Below, piece after piece: positions 15,406 through 24,637 of a stretch of DNA of 64,000 nt. Both the position numbers and the translations under genes were made by a program. How positions within the stretch are numbered: position 1 is the stretch's first letter; each line of letters starts with the position of its first letter. The DNA comes from Umezawaea sp042738955. GTDB taxonomy: Bacteria; Actinomycetota; Actinomycetes; Mycobacteriales; Pseudonocardiaceae. Location: NCBI RefSeq assembly GCF_042738955.1, contig NZ_JBHYHC010000008.1, positions 1-64,000 of the forward strand, written 5' to 3'. The notes under the pieces are model-generated. The model worked only from the letters and a program-made list of their open reading frames with translations. It had not been told where the DNA came from and searched no databases.

Positions 15406-16800
15406 TCAGGGCGCGATGAGTTGGCGCATCACGGTGTAGAGGTCCATCACGGCCAGCGCGAGCGGCAGCACGGAGGCGATCAGGACCCCTTCCAGCACGT
15501 CCACGGTGCGGCGCAGCACCGGCGAGAACTTCTGGTTGGGGAAGATCACGCCGAGCACCAGCGCGCCCGCCGCGACGACGACCAGCGCGCCGAACACGTA
15601 CAGCAGCCGGGTCGTCGGGCTGGCGCCCATCATCCAGCCGAGCAGCACTCCCGCGCCCGCGACCATGCCGCTGGCCAGCAGCGCCACGGCCTGCGCGCCG
15701 TTGGCGTAGGCCCGGCCGCGCAGCAGCAGGACGAGGGTCACGACGCCCGCCAGCAGCGGGCCCCAGATCGAGTCGTCGGAGGCGGCGATGACGGCGGAGA
15801 CCGCCGCGACCGTGCCGCTGCCGATGATCATGCCGGTCATGTACTCGTGCGCGGTGGCGGTGCGCCGCTCGATCACGGCGTACTCGGGGAAGCCGGTGTC
15901 CTCCTTGAGGTCCTCGGCGTTGCCGGGCACGATCGGCCGGGGCAGGCCCGCGAGCGAGATCGTCAACCGCGGCAGGCCGGACAGGGCCGCCAGCGAGACC
16001 GCCGCGGCGGCCGCGGCGATGCCCGCCGACGGGTGCGCGATCAGCGTGGCGAAGAGGAAGGCGATGGCGCCGAGGCCCGCGGCCGTCGCGACGCCCACGA
16101 ACACCGTGATCTCCTGGCCGATCAGCATGATCGCGGCCGAGGCGAAGATCAGCACCAGCACGCTGGCCAGCAGCAGGTTCGGCCTGCCGACCGAGCCGGG
16201 CACGATGTAGAGGCCGGAGACGAACGCCATCGGCAGCGCCCCGGCCGCGGCGATCAGCACCCCGGTGTCGACCGCGTTGTACGAGCGGGCCACGACCGTG
16301 CCCGCGGCGAGCGCCGCGACGGCCGTGACACCGGCGGTGATGGCGACCGGGAGGCTGCTGCCGCCGGTCATCGCGCCCGCCATCAGCAGCGACACGGCGG
16401 CGGCGATCAGCGCCAGCGCGCCCGCGATGTGGCCGTACCGGCGGGCCGTCTCCTTGGTCCACGGGCGGAAGCTGTCCGGGTTGGACTCCGCGATGGCGTC
16501 CACCACGTCGTCGAACAGCGGGGGCGGCGGGTTCTCGTTGCGCCGCCGGAGCTGGAGCAGGTCGCCGTCGACGACGCCGAGCGACGCGAGCGTCCTGCCG
16601 GGGTCGAGCGCGGCGTCGCCGAGCTTCGCCAGGCACCAGCCGCCGTGCCGCACACCGCCGTCCGGAGTCGCCTCCTTGGCCATGTCCAGCAGCATCGGCA
16701 GCAGGTCGGCCACCGCCACGTCGGCGGGCAGTGCGACGTCGATGCGCGTTCGCGGCGCCACCACCGTCACCCGGCTGAACACCGTCGTACCGGTCGCCAC
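15406..16800 (-). CDS. eccD: Type VII secretion integral membrane protein EccD
   Basis: 464 residues. The first 95 residues are a ubiquitin-like cytoplasmic domain (FSRVTVVAPRTRIDVALPAD to DLLQLRRR), followed after NPDSFRPWTK by about eleven hydrophobic segments. EccD forms the dimeric barrel at the heart of the type VII membrane complex. GTG 16800 is selected because AGGAGG lies five bases upstream and the ubiquitin-like fold begins at once; the longer frame upstream is an unlikely extension. It is divergent from eccC. Confidence 0.93.
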   Translation of the reverse strand: MATGTTVFSRVTVVAPRTRIDVALPADVAVADLLPMLLDMAKEATPDGGVRHGGWCLAKLGDAALDPGRTLASLGVVDGDLLQLRRRNENPPPPLFDDVVDAIAESNPDSFRPWTKETARRYGHIAGALALIAAAVSLLMAGAMTGGSSLPVAITAGVTAVAALAAGTVVARSYNAVDTGVLIAAAGALPMAFVSGLYIVPGSVGRPNLLLASVLVLIFASAAIMLIGQEITVFVGVATAAGLGAIAFLFATLIAHPSAGIAAAAAAVSLAALSGLPRLTISLAGLPRPIVPGNAEDLKEDTGFPEYAVIERRTATAHEYMTGMIIGSGTVAAVSAVIAASDDSIWGPLLAGVVTLVLLLRGRAYANGAQAVALLASGMVAGAGVLLGWMMGASPTTRLLYVFGALVVVAAGALVLGVIFPNQKFSPVLRRTVDVLEGVLIASVLPLALAVMDLYTVMRQLIAP

Positions 16801-17053
16801 CAGTACCTCCTGAGTTTCCGTTTTCGCCCCGAACACGCACACCGGCCCGGCGAGCGACCCTAGTATGGCCGCACCGGTCACGCGCGCACCGCCGGTTCGG
16901 GGGAACACGTTCGTCCGGTTTTTCCGTCGACCCGAGTCCGCCGTGCGGACGAGTGCGCCATAGTGTCGGTGAAGTGCTGGTGGCGGTCCCGCGACGCGGA
17001 GCGGGAATGCGCCGAGCGGTTGTTCGACATCGACTCGAAGAGGTGCCTGTTAG
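16801..17053. promoter_or_regulatory. Divergent eccD/eccC control region
   Basis: 253 bases with no gene. It should contain both promoters. TAGTATGG near 16861-16868 could be a -10-like element and AGGTGCCTGTTAG precedes the eccC GTG. Nothing stronger is visible. Confidence 0.35.
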
Positions 17054-20000
17054 GTGAGCACGCTGCAGTTCAAGCGAACGCCACGCCTTGCCGCCCCACG
17101 GCCGCCCGGCGGTGAGGTGCACCTCGAACCGCCGCCGGAGGTGCCGAGGATCATTCCCGGCAACATCATGATGAAGGCGCTGCCCGCCGTCATGATCGCG
17201 TCCTCGCTCGGGATGATGGCGCTGATGTTCAGCACGGGTTCCCGTGCGCCCGCCGCCATGATCATGCCGGGCATGATGATGATCTCGACCGTCGGCATGA
17301 TGGCGGGCGGCATGGGCGGTGGAAAAGGCCAGAAGAAGGCCGAGATGAATGAGGACCGCAAGGATTACCTGCGGTACCTCGGACAAATGCGGGACCGCGC
17401 CCGTGAAGCCGCCGACGAGCAGCGCGCGGAACGCGAATGGGTCCACCCGGACCCGCAGATGCTGTGGTCGCTCGCCACCACCCGCCGCATGTGGGAGCGC
17501 AGGCAGAACGACCCGGACTTCTGCCACCTGCGCGCGGGCCGCGGCTCGCAGCGGCTGGCCACCCGGCTCGTGCCGCCGCAGACCGGGCCCGTCGAGGAGC
17601 TCGAACCGATCGCCACCCTGGCGCTGCGCCGCTTCGTGCGCGCCCACTCGCTCGTGCCCGAGCTGCCGATCTCCATCGCGCTGCGCGGGTTCGCCGCGGT
17701 CGGCCTGATCGGCGACATCGAGGTCAAACGCGGTCTGGCCCGCGCCCTGCTGGCCCAGCTCGCCACGTTCCACTGCCCGGACGACCTGCTGATCGCCGTC
17801 GTCACCGCGGGCCGCACCAAGGCCCAGTGGGAGTGGACGAAGTGGCTGCCGCACGTGCAGCACCCGACGATCGTCGACGGCATCGGCCAGATGCGGATGA
17901 TGGCGGGCTCGCTCGGCGAGGTCGAGCAGATGCTGGACGAGCAGCTGCGCGACCGCCAGCGGTTCACCCGCAACGCCCCGCCGCCCGCCGACCAGCCGCA
18001 CGTCGTGATCGTGATCGACGACGGCGACGTGACCCGCGAAGAGCAGATCCTGCTCGAAGAGGGCCTGGTCGGCGTGACGCTGCTGGACCTGTCCGAGTCG
18101 CTGGGCAACCTGACCGCCCGCCGCGGCCTGCGGCTGGTGATCGAGGACGACAAGCTCGGCGCCCGCAGCGCCAGCGGCGTCGAGTGGTTCGGCCGCCCGG
18201 ACTGGCTGAGCGTGGTCGAGGCCGAGGCGCTGGCCCGCCGCCTCTCGCCGTACCGGGTCGGCGGCGTCGACACCGGCGGCAGCGAGGAGGACCCGCTGTC
18301 GATGAGCAACAACCCGCCGCTGCTGGAGTTCCTCGGCATCCCCGGCGACCCGATGACGTTCGACGTGCAGCAGGCGTGGCGGCCCCGGCCGGTGCGCGAC
18401 CGCTACCGGGTGCCGTTCGGCATCGGCGAGTTCGGTCAGCAGGTCGAGCTGGACATCAAGGAATCCGCGATGGAGGGCATGGGCCCGCACGGCCTGTGCA
18501 TCGGCGCGACCGGTTCCGGGAAATCGGAGTTCCTGCGCACCCTCGTGCTGGGCATGCTGGCCACGCACTCGTCGACCTCGCTCAACATGATCCTGGTCGA
18601 CTTCAAGGGTGGCGCGACGTTCCTTGGCCTGGACAAGGCCCCGCACGTCGCCGCGACGATCACCAACCTCGCGGGCGACCTGACGCTGGTCGACCGCATG
18701 AAGGACGCCATCGCGGGCGAGGTGTCGCGGCGCCAGGAGGTGCTGGCGAAGGGCAACTACAAGAACGTCTGGGACTACGAGAAGGCCCGTGAGAACGGCG
18801 CCGACCTCGACCCGCTGCCCGCGCTGTTCATCTGCATCGACGAGTTCTCCGAGATGCTGACGGCGAAGCCGGACTTCATCGACATCTTCCTCCAGATCGG
18901 CCGCGTCGGCCGGTCCCTCCAGATCCACATGCTGCTCGCGTCGCAGCGCCTGGAGGAGGGCAAGCTGCGCGGCCTGGACACGTTCCTGTCCTACCGGATC
19001 GGCCTGAAGACGTTCTCCGCGGCGGAATCCCGCGCCGCGATCGGCGTGCCCGACGCGTACGAGCTGCCGCCCATCCCCGGCTCCGGCTACCTGGGCATCC
19101 AGGGGTCGCCGCTGGTCCGGTTCAAGGCGCTCTACGTGTCCGGCCCGTACCGGCCAGCCGGTCTCCAGGCCGCGGGCCCGTCCGCCGCGGTCAGCGGCGA
19201 CAAGCGGCCGCGCTACTTCGTGCCGGACTACATCGAGATCCCCAAGGAGCCGATCCGGCCCGTTCAGCCGGTCGTCGAGGAGAAGAAGGACGACAGCAAC
19301 GAGCCCAGCCAGCTCGAGGTCATCGTCAAGAAGCTCGTCGGCCAGGGCCCGCCCGCGCACGAGGTGTGGCTGCCGCCGCTGAACGAGCCGCCGTCGCTGG
19401 ACACGCTGCTGCCGCCGTTGCAGCCCACCGAGGACCGCGGCCTCACCTCGCCCGGCTTCTTCACCAACGGCAAGCTCCAGGTCGCGATCGGCGTCGTGGA
19501 CAAGCCGTTCGAGCAGCGCCGCGACCTGCTGTGGGCGGACTTCTCCGGCGCGGCCGGGCACGGCGCGATCGTCGGCGGCCCGCAGTCGGGCAAGTCGATG
19601 ATGCTGCGCACGCTCATCACGTCGATGGCGCTCACGCACACCCCGCAGGAAGCGCAGTTCTACTGCCTCGACCTCGGCGGCGGCACGCTCGCCGCGCTGG
19701 AGCGGATGCCGCACGTCGGCGGCTTCGCCAGCCGGTTGGACGTGGACAAGGCGCGGCGCATGGTCGCCGAGCTGTCCGGGCTGATCTCCGAGCGCGAGCA
19801 GCGGTTCCGCGCGCAGGGCATCGACTCCATGGTCGAGTTCCGCAACCGCAAGCGGCGCGGCGAGATCAAGGACGACCAGTTCGGCGACGCGTTCCTGATC
19901 GTCGACGGCTGGATGAACTTCCGCCAGGAGTTCGAGTCCCTCGAACCGCAGGTGCAGGCGTTGGCGGCGCAGGGGTTGTCGTACGGCGTGCACGTCGTGA

Positions 20001-21055
20001 TCGCGGCGAACCGGTGGGCGGAGATCCGCCCGGCCATGAAGGACCTGCTGGGCACGAGGTTCGAACTGCGCCTCGGCGACCCGTCGGAGTCCGATGTGGA
20101 CCGCAAGGTCGCCGTGAACATCCCGCCCGGCAGGCCCGGTCGCGGGTTGTCGCCGCAGAAGCTGCACTTCCTCACGGCGCTGCCCCGCATCGACGCCTCG
20201 TCGGACCCGACGAACGTCGCGCAGGGCATCGGCGACCTGATCGCGAAGGTGACGCAGGCGTGGCGCGGCCCGCACGCCCCGTCCGTCCGCCTGCTGCCGG
20301 ACCTGCTGCCGTACCAGCAGTTCATGGCCCAGGTCGAGCAGGTCAGGCCGAACCGCGGCCACCTCGTGCCGATCGGCGTGGACGAGGACGAACTGGCCCC
20401 GGTGTACCTCGACTTCGACAACGACCCGCACTTCATGTCGTTGGCCGACGGCGAGTCCGGCAAGACGGGCATGCTCCGCGCGATCGTGCGCGGCATCATG
20501 ACCCACTACACGTCGTCCGAGGCGCTGATCATGCTGGTGGACTACCGCCGCACGATGCTGGGCTTCATCGACACCGACCACCTGCTCAGCTACGCGGTGT
20601 CCTCCGCGCAGCTCACGGACCTGGTCAAGGACATCAGGACGTCGATGCTCGGCAGGCTCCCCGGCCCGGACGTCACGCAGGACCAGCTGCGCAACCGGTC
20701 CTGGTGGAAGGGCCCCGAGCTGTTCGTCGTCATCGACGACTACGACCTCGTGGCGCCGCAGGGCGGCCAGAACCCGTTGCAGCCGTTGGCGGAGTTCATC
20801 CCGCAGGCCAAGGACGTCGGCCTGCACATCATCGTGGTCCGCCGCATGGGTGGCGCCTCGCGCGCCATGTTCGACCCGATCCTCGGCAAGCTGAAGGAGA
20901 TCGCGTCGCCGTTCATGGTCGGCAGCGGCTCCAAGGAGGAGGGCAACATCGTGGGCAACCTCAAGGCGTCGCCCCAGCCCCCCGGCCGGGGCACCCTGGT
21001 CACCCGCAAGAACGGCCAGCAGCGCATCCAGTTCTCCTGGGTCGACCCGGAGTAG
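17054..21055 (+). CDS. eccC: Type VII secretion ATPase EccC (fused EccCa/EccCb)
   Basis: 1333 residues, single-chain FtsK/SpoIIIE-family motor. Two N-terminal membrane segments (about residues 33-88, Met-rich) are followed by three ATPase domains with P-loops GATGSGKS (about 483), GGPQSGKS (about 840) and DGESGKT (about 1131). The first has a Walker B ALFICIDEFSEML, as expected for the only strongly active site; the third has LFVVIDDYDL. The ATPases recognise substrate signals and power export. The single fused gene is the ESX-4 form. It starts at GTG 17054 and ends at a terminator. Confidence 0.97.
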   Translation: MSTLQFKRTPRLAAPRPPGGEVHLEPPPEVPRIIPGNIMMKALPAVMIASSLGMMALMFSTGSRAPAAMIMPGMMMISTVGMMAGGMGGGKGQKKAEMNEDRKDYLRYLGQMRDRAREAADEQRAEREWVHPDPQMLWSLATTRRMWERRQNDPDFCHLRAGRGSQRLATRLVPPQTGPVEELEPIATLALRRFVRAHSLVPELPISIALRGFAAVGLIGDIEVKRGLARALLAQLATFHCPDDLLIAVVTAGRTKAQWEWTKWLPHVQHPTIVDGIGQMRMMAGSLGEVEQMLDEQLRDRQRFTRNAPPPADQPHVVIVIDDGDVTREEQILLEEGLVGVTLLDLSESLGNLTARRGLRLVIEDDKLGARSASGVEWFGRPDWLSVVEAEALARRLSPYRVGGVDTGGSEEDPLSMSNNPPLLEFLGIPGDPMTFDVQQAWRPRPVRDRYRVPFGIGEFGQQVELDIKESAMEGMGPHGLCIGATGSGKSEFLRTLVLGMLATHSSTSLNMILVDFKGGATFLGLDKAPHVAATITNLAGDLTLVDRMKDAIAGEVSRRQEVLAKGNYKNVWDYEKARENGADLDPLPALFICIDEFSEMLTAKPDFIDIFLQIGRVGRSLQIHMLLASQRLEEGKLRGLDTFLSYRIGLKTFSAAESRAAIGVPDAYELPPIPGSGYLGIQGSPLVRFKALYVSGPYRPAGLQAAGPSAAVSGDKRPRYFVPDYIEIPKEPIRPVQPVVEEKKDDSNEPSQLEVIVKKLVGQGPPAHEVWLPPLNEPPSLDTLLPPLQPTEDRGLTSPGFFTNGKLQVAIGVVDKPFEQRRDLLWADFSGAAGHGAIVGGPQSGKSMMLRTLITSMALTHTPQEAQFYCLDLGGGTLAALERMPHVGGFASRLDVDKARRMVAELSGLISEREQRFRAQGIDSMVEFRNRKRRGEIKDDQFGDAFLIVDGWMNFRQEFESLEPQVQALAAQGLSYGVHVVIAANRWAEIRPAMKDLLGTRFELRLGDPSESDVDRKVAVNIPPGRPGRGLSPQKLHFLTALPRIDASSDPTNVAQGIGDLIAKVTQAWRGPHAPSVRLLPDLLPYQQFMAQVEQVRPNRGHLVPIGVDEDELAPVYLDFDNDPHFMSLADGESGKTGMLRAIVRGIMTHYTSSEALIMLVDYRRTMLGFIDTDHLLSYAVSSAQLTDLVKDIRTSMLGRLPGPDVTQDQLRNRSWWKGPELFVVIDDYDLVAPQGGQNPLQPLAEFIPQAKDVGLHIIVVRRMGGASRAMFDPILGKLKEIASPFMVGSGSKEEGNIVGNLKASPQPPGRGTLVTRKNGQQRIQFSWVDPE

Positions 21056-21071
21056 GGCGCTCCCGAACGGA

Positions 21072-21110
21072 CGAAGGGCCCGCACCTCGTGATGAGGTGC
21101 GGGCCCTTCG
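21072..21110 (+). terminator. Terminator after eccC
   Basis: A perfect 17-base stem (21072-21088 with 21094-21110) around a five-base loop, 16 bases after the eccC stop. It implies that the regulator genes downstream have their own promoter. Confidence 0.9.
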
Positions 21111-21529
21111 CCGTCGGCCGGTCGGGGGTCGGCCTACCCCGAAAGCCCGCGGACCCGGCCGGTGGGGGAGCACAAGCCGGGACAGCGGGCGTTCGGCGTT
21201 CTCACGCTCGTCACCGCAACGCTCCCGGAATGTGGGAACCACCCCCCTCGGGACTCCCAAACCCGTTCGCGTCTCCAGCGGAAAACCCGGTTCCCCCCTA
21301 CCAAGGCAACCTCTGTTTCCGCTGGTGGCAACTCTGCCGCGGTGAACGAGACCTACTCTGCCGGGCGCCGCTCACACAACGCTCACACTCCTGCCACGGC
21401 GGGACCGGTTGTCATATGCTGGTCTCGATCAGGGGGAATGTGAGTGATTGTCGAGTTACGGGTTTTCGCACCGTTCGGAGTCGTGGTGGGGGAAAGCGGA
21501 TGCACCTCGACCGTGCCCGGAGGTCGTCG
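21111..21529 (+). promoter_or_regulatory. Leader of the regulator operon with 11-base-pitch repeats
   Basis: About 420 bases without a gene. GCTCACA occurs at 21370-21376 and again at 21381-21387, exactly 11 bases apart, the spacing of SARP-type DNA sites. TATGCT at 21415-21420 is a possible -10. GGAGG (21519-21523) is the ribosome site of the next gene. An ATG at 21500 in frame would add ten residues and is not preferred. Confidence 0.5.
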
Positions 21530-24500
21530 ATGACCACCGAGTACCGCGTTCTTGGCCCACTGGAGGTCGTGCACGACGGTGTTCCCGTCCCGCTGCCGTC
21601 CGGCAGGGCGCGAGTGTTGTTGGCGTCGTTGTTGTTGCGCGCCAACGAGGTCGTACCGGTGGACGAGCTGGTCGACCGGCTCTGGGACGGCGCCCCGCCG
21701 ACCCCGGCCAGGGCCAAGGCCTCCCTGCACATGGTGGTGTCCCGGTTGCGGCAGTCGCTTGGCGCGGCCGACAGCGTTCGCACCGAGGTCGACGGCTACC
21801 GCGTCGAGATCGACCCCGACCGCCTCGACCTGCACCGGTTCCGCGCCCTCGTCGACGCGGGGCGGTGCGCGGAGGCCCTGGAGCTGTGGCGCGGCTCGCC
21901 GCTGTCCGATGTCGCGTCCGACTCCTTGCGTCGAGATGAAGTCCCGGCGCTGTTGGAGGAACGGGTCGAGGCGCTCGAACGCCGCGTCGACGCCGACCTG
22001 GAGTCGGGCTCGTTGACCGGTCTCGCCGCTGAACTCCGCGCCCTGACCCAGCGGTATCCGCTCCGCGAGCGCTTCTGGGCCCAGCTCATGACCGTCCTCT
22101 ACCGCACCAGCAGGCAGGCCGAGGCCTTGGCGGCCTACCGCGACGTGAGCGCGGTGCTGGCCGACGAGTTGGGCGTCGATCCCGGTCCGGAGTTGCGTGA
22201 CCTCCAGCGGCTCGTGCTCGCGGGCGAACCCCTCGCTCCCGCCGAGGTCGTCACCGCCACCGTGCCCCGCCAGTTGCCGCCCGCCGTGGCCAGCTTCTCT
22301 GGCCGGGCCGAAGACCTCGCCGTGCTGGACGGGCTCTTGGCGGGCGGCTCGGCGCCCGCGGTCGTCATCTCGGCCATCGCGGGGTCCGGCGGCGTCGGCA
22401 AGACCGCGCTGGCCGTCCACTGGGCGCACAGCGTCCGCGACCGGTTTCCCGACGGCCAGCTCTTCGTCAACCTGCGCGGTTACGACCTCGAACGCCCGAT
22501 GACGGTCCAGGAGGCCCTCGCGAGGCTGCTGCGGGGGCTGGGGGTCGACCCCGGCTCCATCCCCGCGGAGACAGCGGACCAGACGAACCTGTTCCGCTCG
22601 CTGACGGCAGACCGGCGGATGCTGGTAGTGCTCGACAACGTTTCGGCTCCGGAGCAGGTCCGCCCGCTGCTGCCGTCGACCCCGACCTGCCTGGTCGTCG
22701 TCACCAGCCGCAGCGACCTGCGTGGCCTGGCCGTCCTGGACGACGCCCACGTGCACCGGTTGGGCACGCTGCCGCCCAACGAGGCCTACGCCCTCCTCGC
22801 GCGTGTCCTGGGCGCCGACCGGGCCTCGGCGGAGCCGGACGCAGTGGCGCGGCTGGCCGCGGCGTGCGGCCACCTGCCGCTCGCGCTGCGCATCGCGGCG
22901 GCGGACCTGGCCTCGCAGCCCCGCACAGCGGTCGCCGACTACGTGGCCGCCCTCGAGTCCGCTGACGTGCTGGAGGTGCTCGCCGTCCCCGGTGACCCGG
23001 ACGCCGCCGTGCTGACCGCGTTCCGCGGGTCGTACGCGGCGTTGGACGAGGAGACCCGCCTGGTGTTCCGCAGGCTTGGGCTCGTGCCGGGGGCGACCTT
23101 CACCGACCACGCCGCGGCGGTGCTCGGTGAACTGCCGCTCGTTCGGGCCCGCCGAGTCGTCGCCCACCTCGTCAGCGTGCACTTGGTGGAGCGGCGCGAC
23201 GACGGTCGCTTCGCGCTGCACGACCTCCTCCGGCTGTACGCGCTCGACAGGGCGGTCGAGGAGGACGGGGCCGACGGGTGCGAGGGATCACGCGCACGGC
23301 TGCACGACTGGTACCTCCGCATGGTCGACGACGCGGCGACCATGCTGTACTCGGACGTCAACCGCCTCTCGATCAGGCCTGTCACCCTCCACCTGCCGGA
23401 AGTCGTGCACGACGGCAACACCGGCGCGTTGGCCTGGCTCGAAGCCGAGAAGGCCAACCTGGTCGCGGTGATCGGTCACACGGCCCAGCACGGTCCGCAC
23501 CAGGTGGCGTGGCAGATGGCCAGTGGCCTGTCCTGGCACTTCTTCGAGACGCGGGACGACGCGCTGTGGGCGTTGTCGCTGGCGGGTGGCAAGGGGGCGG
23601 CGGAAGCCGCCGGTGATCGTCGGGCGTGGGCGGCCATGACTTCCGCACATGGCAACCTCACCTACGCGCAGGGCGATGTCGGCCTCGCGATCAAGGTCAC
23701 CTCGGAGGCCGAAGCGGTCTATCGAGAGGTGGGCGAACTCGACCCGTGGGCGAGCACCATCCTCAACCTCGGTGTCTACCACCAGGTCACCGGTGATCTG
23801 GAACGAGCGGCCGACTGCTTCCGGCGCTCGCTGCAAGCCAAGACCCGACTCGGTTCCGTGTCGGGGCGAGCTACCGCGATCCTCAACCTCGGCTGCGTTT
23901 CCCTGGAACTGGGGCGGTACGACGAAGGAGCCAAGCAACTCTCCGACGCGCTCGACCTGTACCGCGACCTGAAGTCCCTGGGAGGCCAGATCACCGCGCA
24001 CGTGAACCTTGCCGAAGCGCTCGTCGAACTGGGGGACCTGGAAGGAGGTCTGGCCCAGGCGTCCTGCGCGCTCGACCTCTCCGTCGAGTCGAGGGCGAGG
24101 CAACGTCTTCCCCAAGCACTGTGGCTCAGCGCCGAGGCCTTGTTGGAGTTGGGGCGGGTGGAAGAGGCTCGCACGCTCGTCGAGGAGGCGCTCGTCGGGA
24201 TTCGGGAGATCGCGAGTCCCAAGGACGAGTCGGATTGCCATCGTGTCCTGGCCTTGGTCTCGCTGCACCTCGGCGATGCGCCCACGGCGGTCGACTACGC
24301 CGAGACCGCGTTGACCATGGCTGTGGACTGCGACTACATGCGCGGGGAGATCCAGTCCCAACTGATCATCGCGCGAGCGTTCCGGTCGATGGGGAAGGAC
24401 GCGGAGGCGGTGCCGCACGCGGAGCGCGCGGTGGAACTGGCTCAGGACAGGAACATCCGCGTCGAACTCGGCGAGGCGCTGACGTCCCTCGCCGAGGCAC

Positions 24501-24637
24501 GCCTCTTCGAGGGCGCGGCCGACGAGGCCGTCGCCTTGGCCTCGCGCGGTCTCGCGGTGCACCAGGAGACCGGGCAGCGGCTCGACGAGTCGAGGTCCCG
24601 CGAGGTGCTGGCGCGGTGCGAGCAGGTGAGGCGATGA
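21530..24637 (+). CDS. AfsR/SARP-type regulator: BTAD, NB-ARC and TPR domains (first of two)
   Basis: 1035 residues. An OmpR-like winged helix (YRVLGPLEVVHDGVPVPLPS, residues 3-95) and bacterial transcriptional activation domain (about 100-245, DRLDLHRFRALVDAG to ELGVDPGPELRDLQ) form the SARP part. An NB-ARC ATPase follows, with GSGGVGKTAL at about 284, MLVVLDNVSAPEQVRPLLPS as Walker B, and a degenerate GLPL-like GHLPLALRIAA. From about 640 to the end are TPR-like helices (NLTYAQGDVGLAIK, LNLGVYHQVTGDLERAAD). It is a STAND-type switch likely to activate transcription when a ligand or partner binds the TPRs. The adjacent repeats suggest autoregulation. It overlaps the second regulator by four bases. 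Confidence 0.95.
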   Translation: MTTEYRVLGPLEVVHDGVPVPLPSGRARVLLASLLLRANEVVPVDELVDRLWDGAPPTPARAKASLHMVVSRLRQSLGAADSVRTEVDGYRVEIDPDRLDLHRFRALVDAGRCAEALELWRGSPLSDVASDSLRRDEVPALLEERVEALERRVDADLESGSLTGLAAELRALTQRYPLRERFWAQLMTVLYRTSRQAEALAAYRDVSAVLADELGVDPGPELRDLQRLVLAGEPLAPAEVVTATVPRQLPPAVASFSGRAEDLAVLDGLLAGGSAPAVVISAIAGSGGVGKTALAVHWAHSVRDRFPDGQLFVNLRGYDLERPMTVQEALARLLRGLGVDPGSIPAETADQTNLFRSLTADRRMLVVLDNVSAPEQVRPLLPSTPTCLVVVTSRSDLRGLAVLDDAHVHRLGTLPPNEAYALLARVLGADRASAEPDAVARLAAACGHLPLALRIAAADLASQPRTAVADYVAALESADVLEVLAVPGDPDAAVLTAFRGSYAALDEETRLVFRRLGLVPGATFTDHAAAVLGELPLVRARRVVAHLVSVHLVERRDDGRFALHDLLRLYALDRAVEEDGADGCEGSRARLHDWYLRMVDDAATMLYSDVNRLSIRPVTLHLPEVVHDGNTGALAWLEAEKANLVAVIGHTAQHGPHQVAWQMASGLSWHFFETRDDALWALSLAGGKGAAEAAGDRRAWAAMTSAHGNLTYAQGDVGLAIKVTSEAEAVYREVGELDPWASTILNLGVYHQVTGDLERAADCFRRSLQAKTRLGSVSGRATAILNLGCVSLELGRYDEGAKQLSDALDLYRDLKSLGGQITAHVNLAEALVELGDLEGGLAQASCALDLSVESRARQRLPQALWLSAEALLELGRVEEARTLVEEALVGIREIASPKDESDCHRVLALVSLHLGDAPTAVDYAETALTMAVDCDYMRGEIQSQLIIARAFRSMGKDAEAVPHAERAVELAQDRNIRVELGEALTSLAEARLFEGAADEAVALASRGLAVHQETGQRLDESRSREVLARCEQVRR

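Noticed and set aside
13721..21085. Open minus-strand frame of about 2450 codons
   Set aside because: It runs antisense to eccC and through mycP and eccD in other frames; Arg/Gly/Pro/His-rich composition is typical of GC-rich shadow frames.
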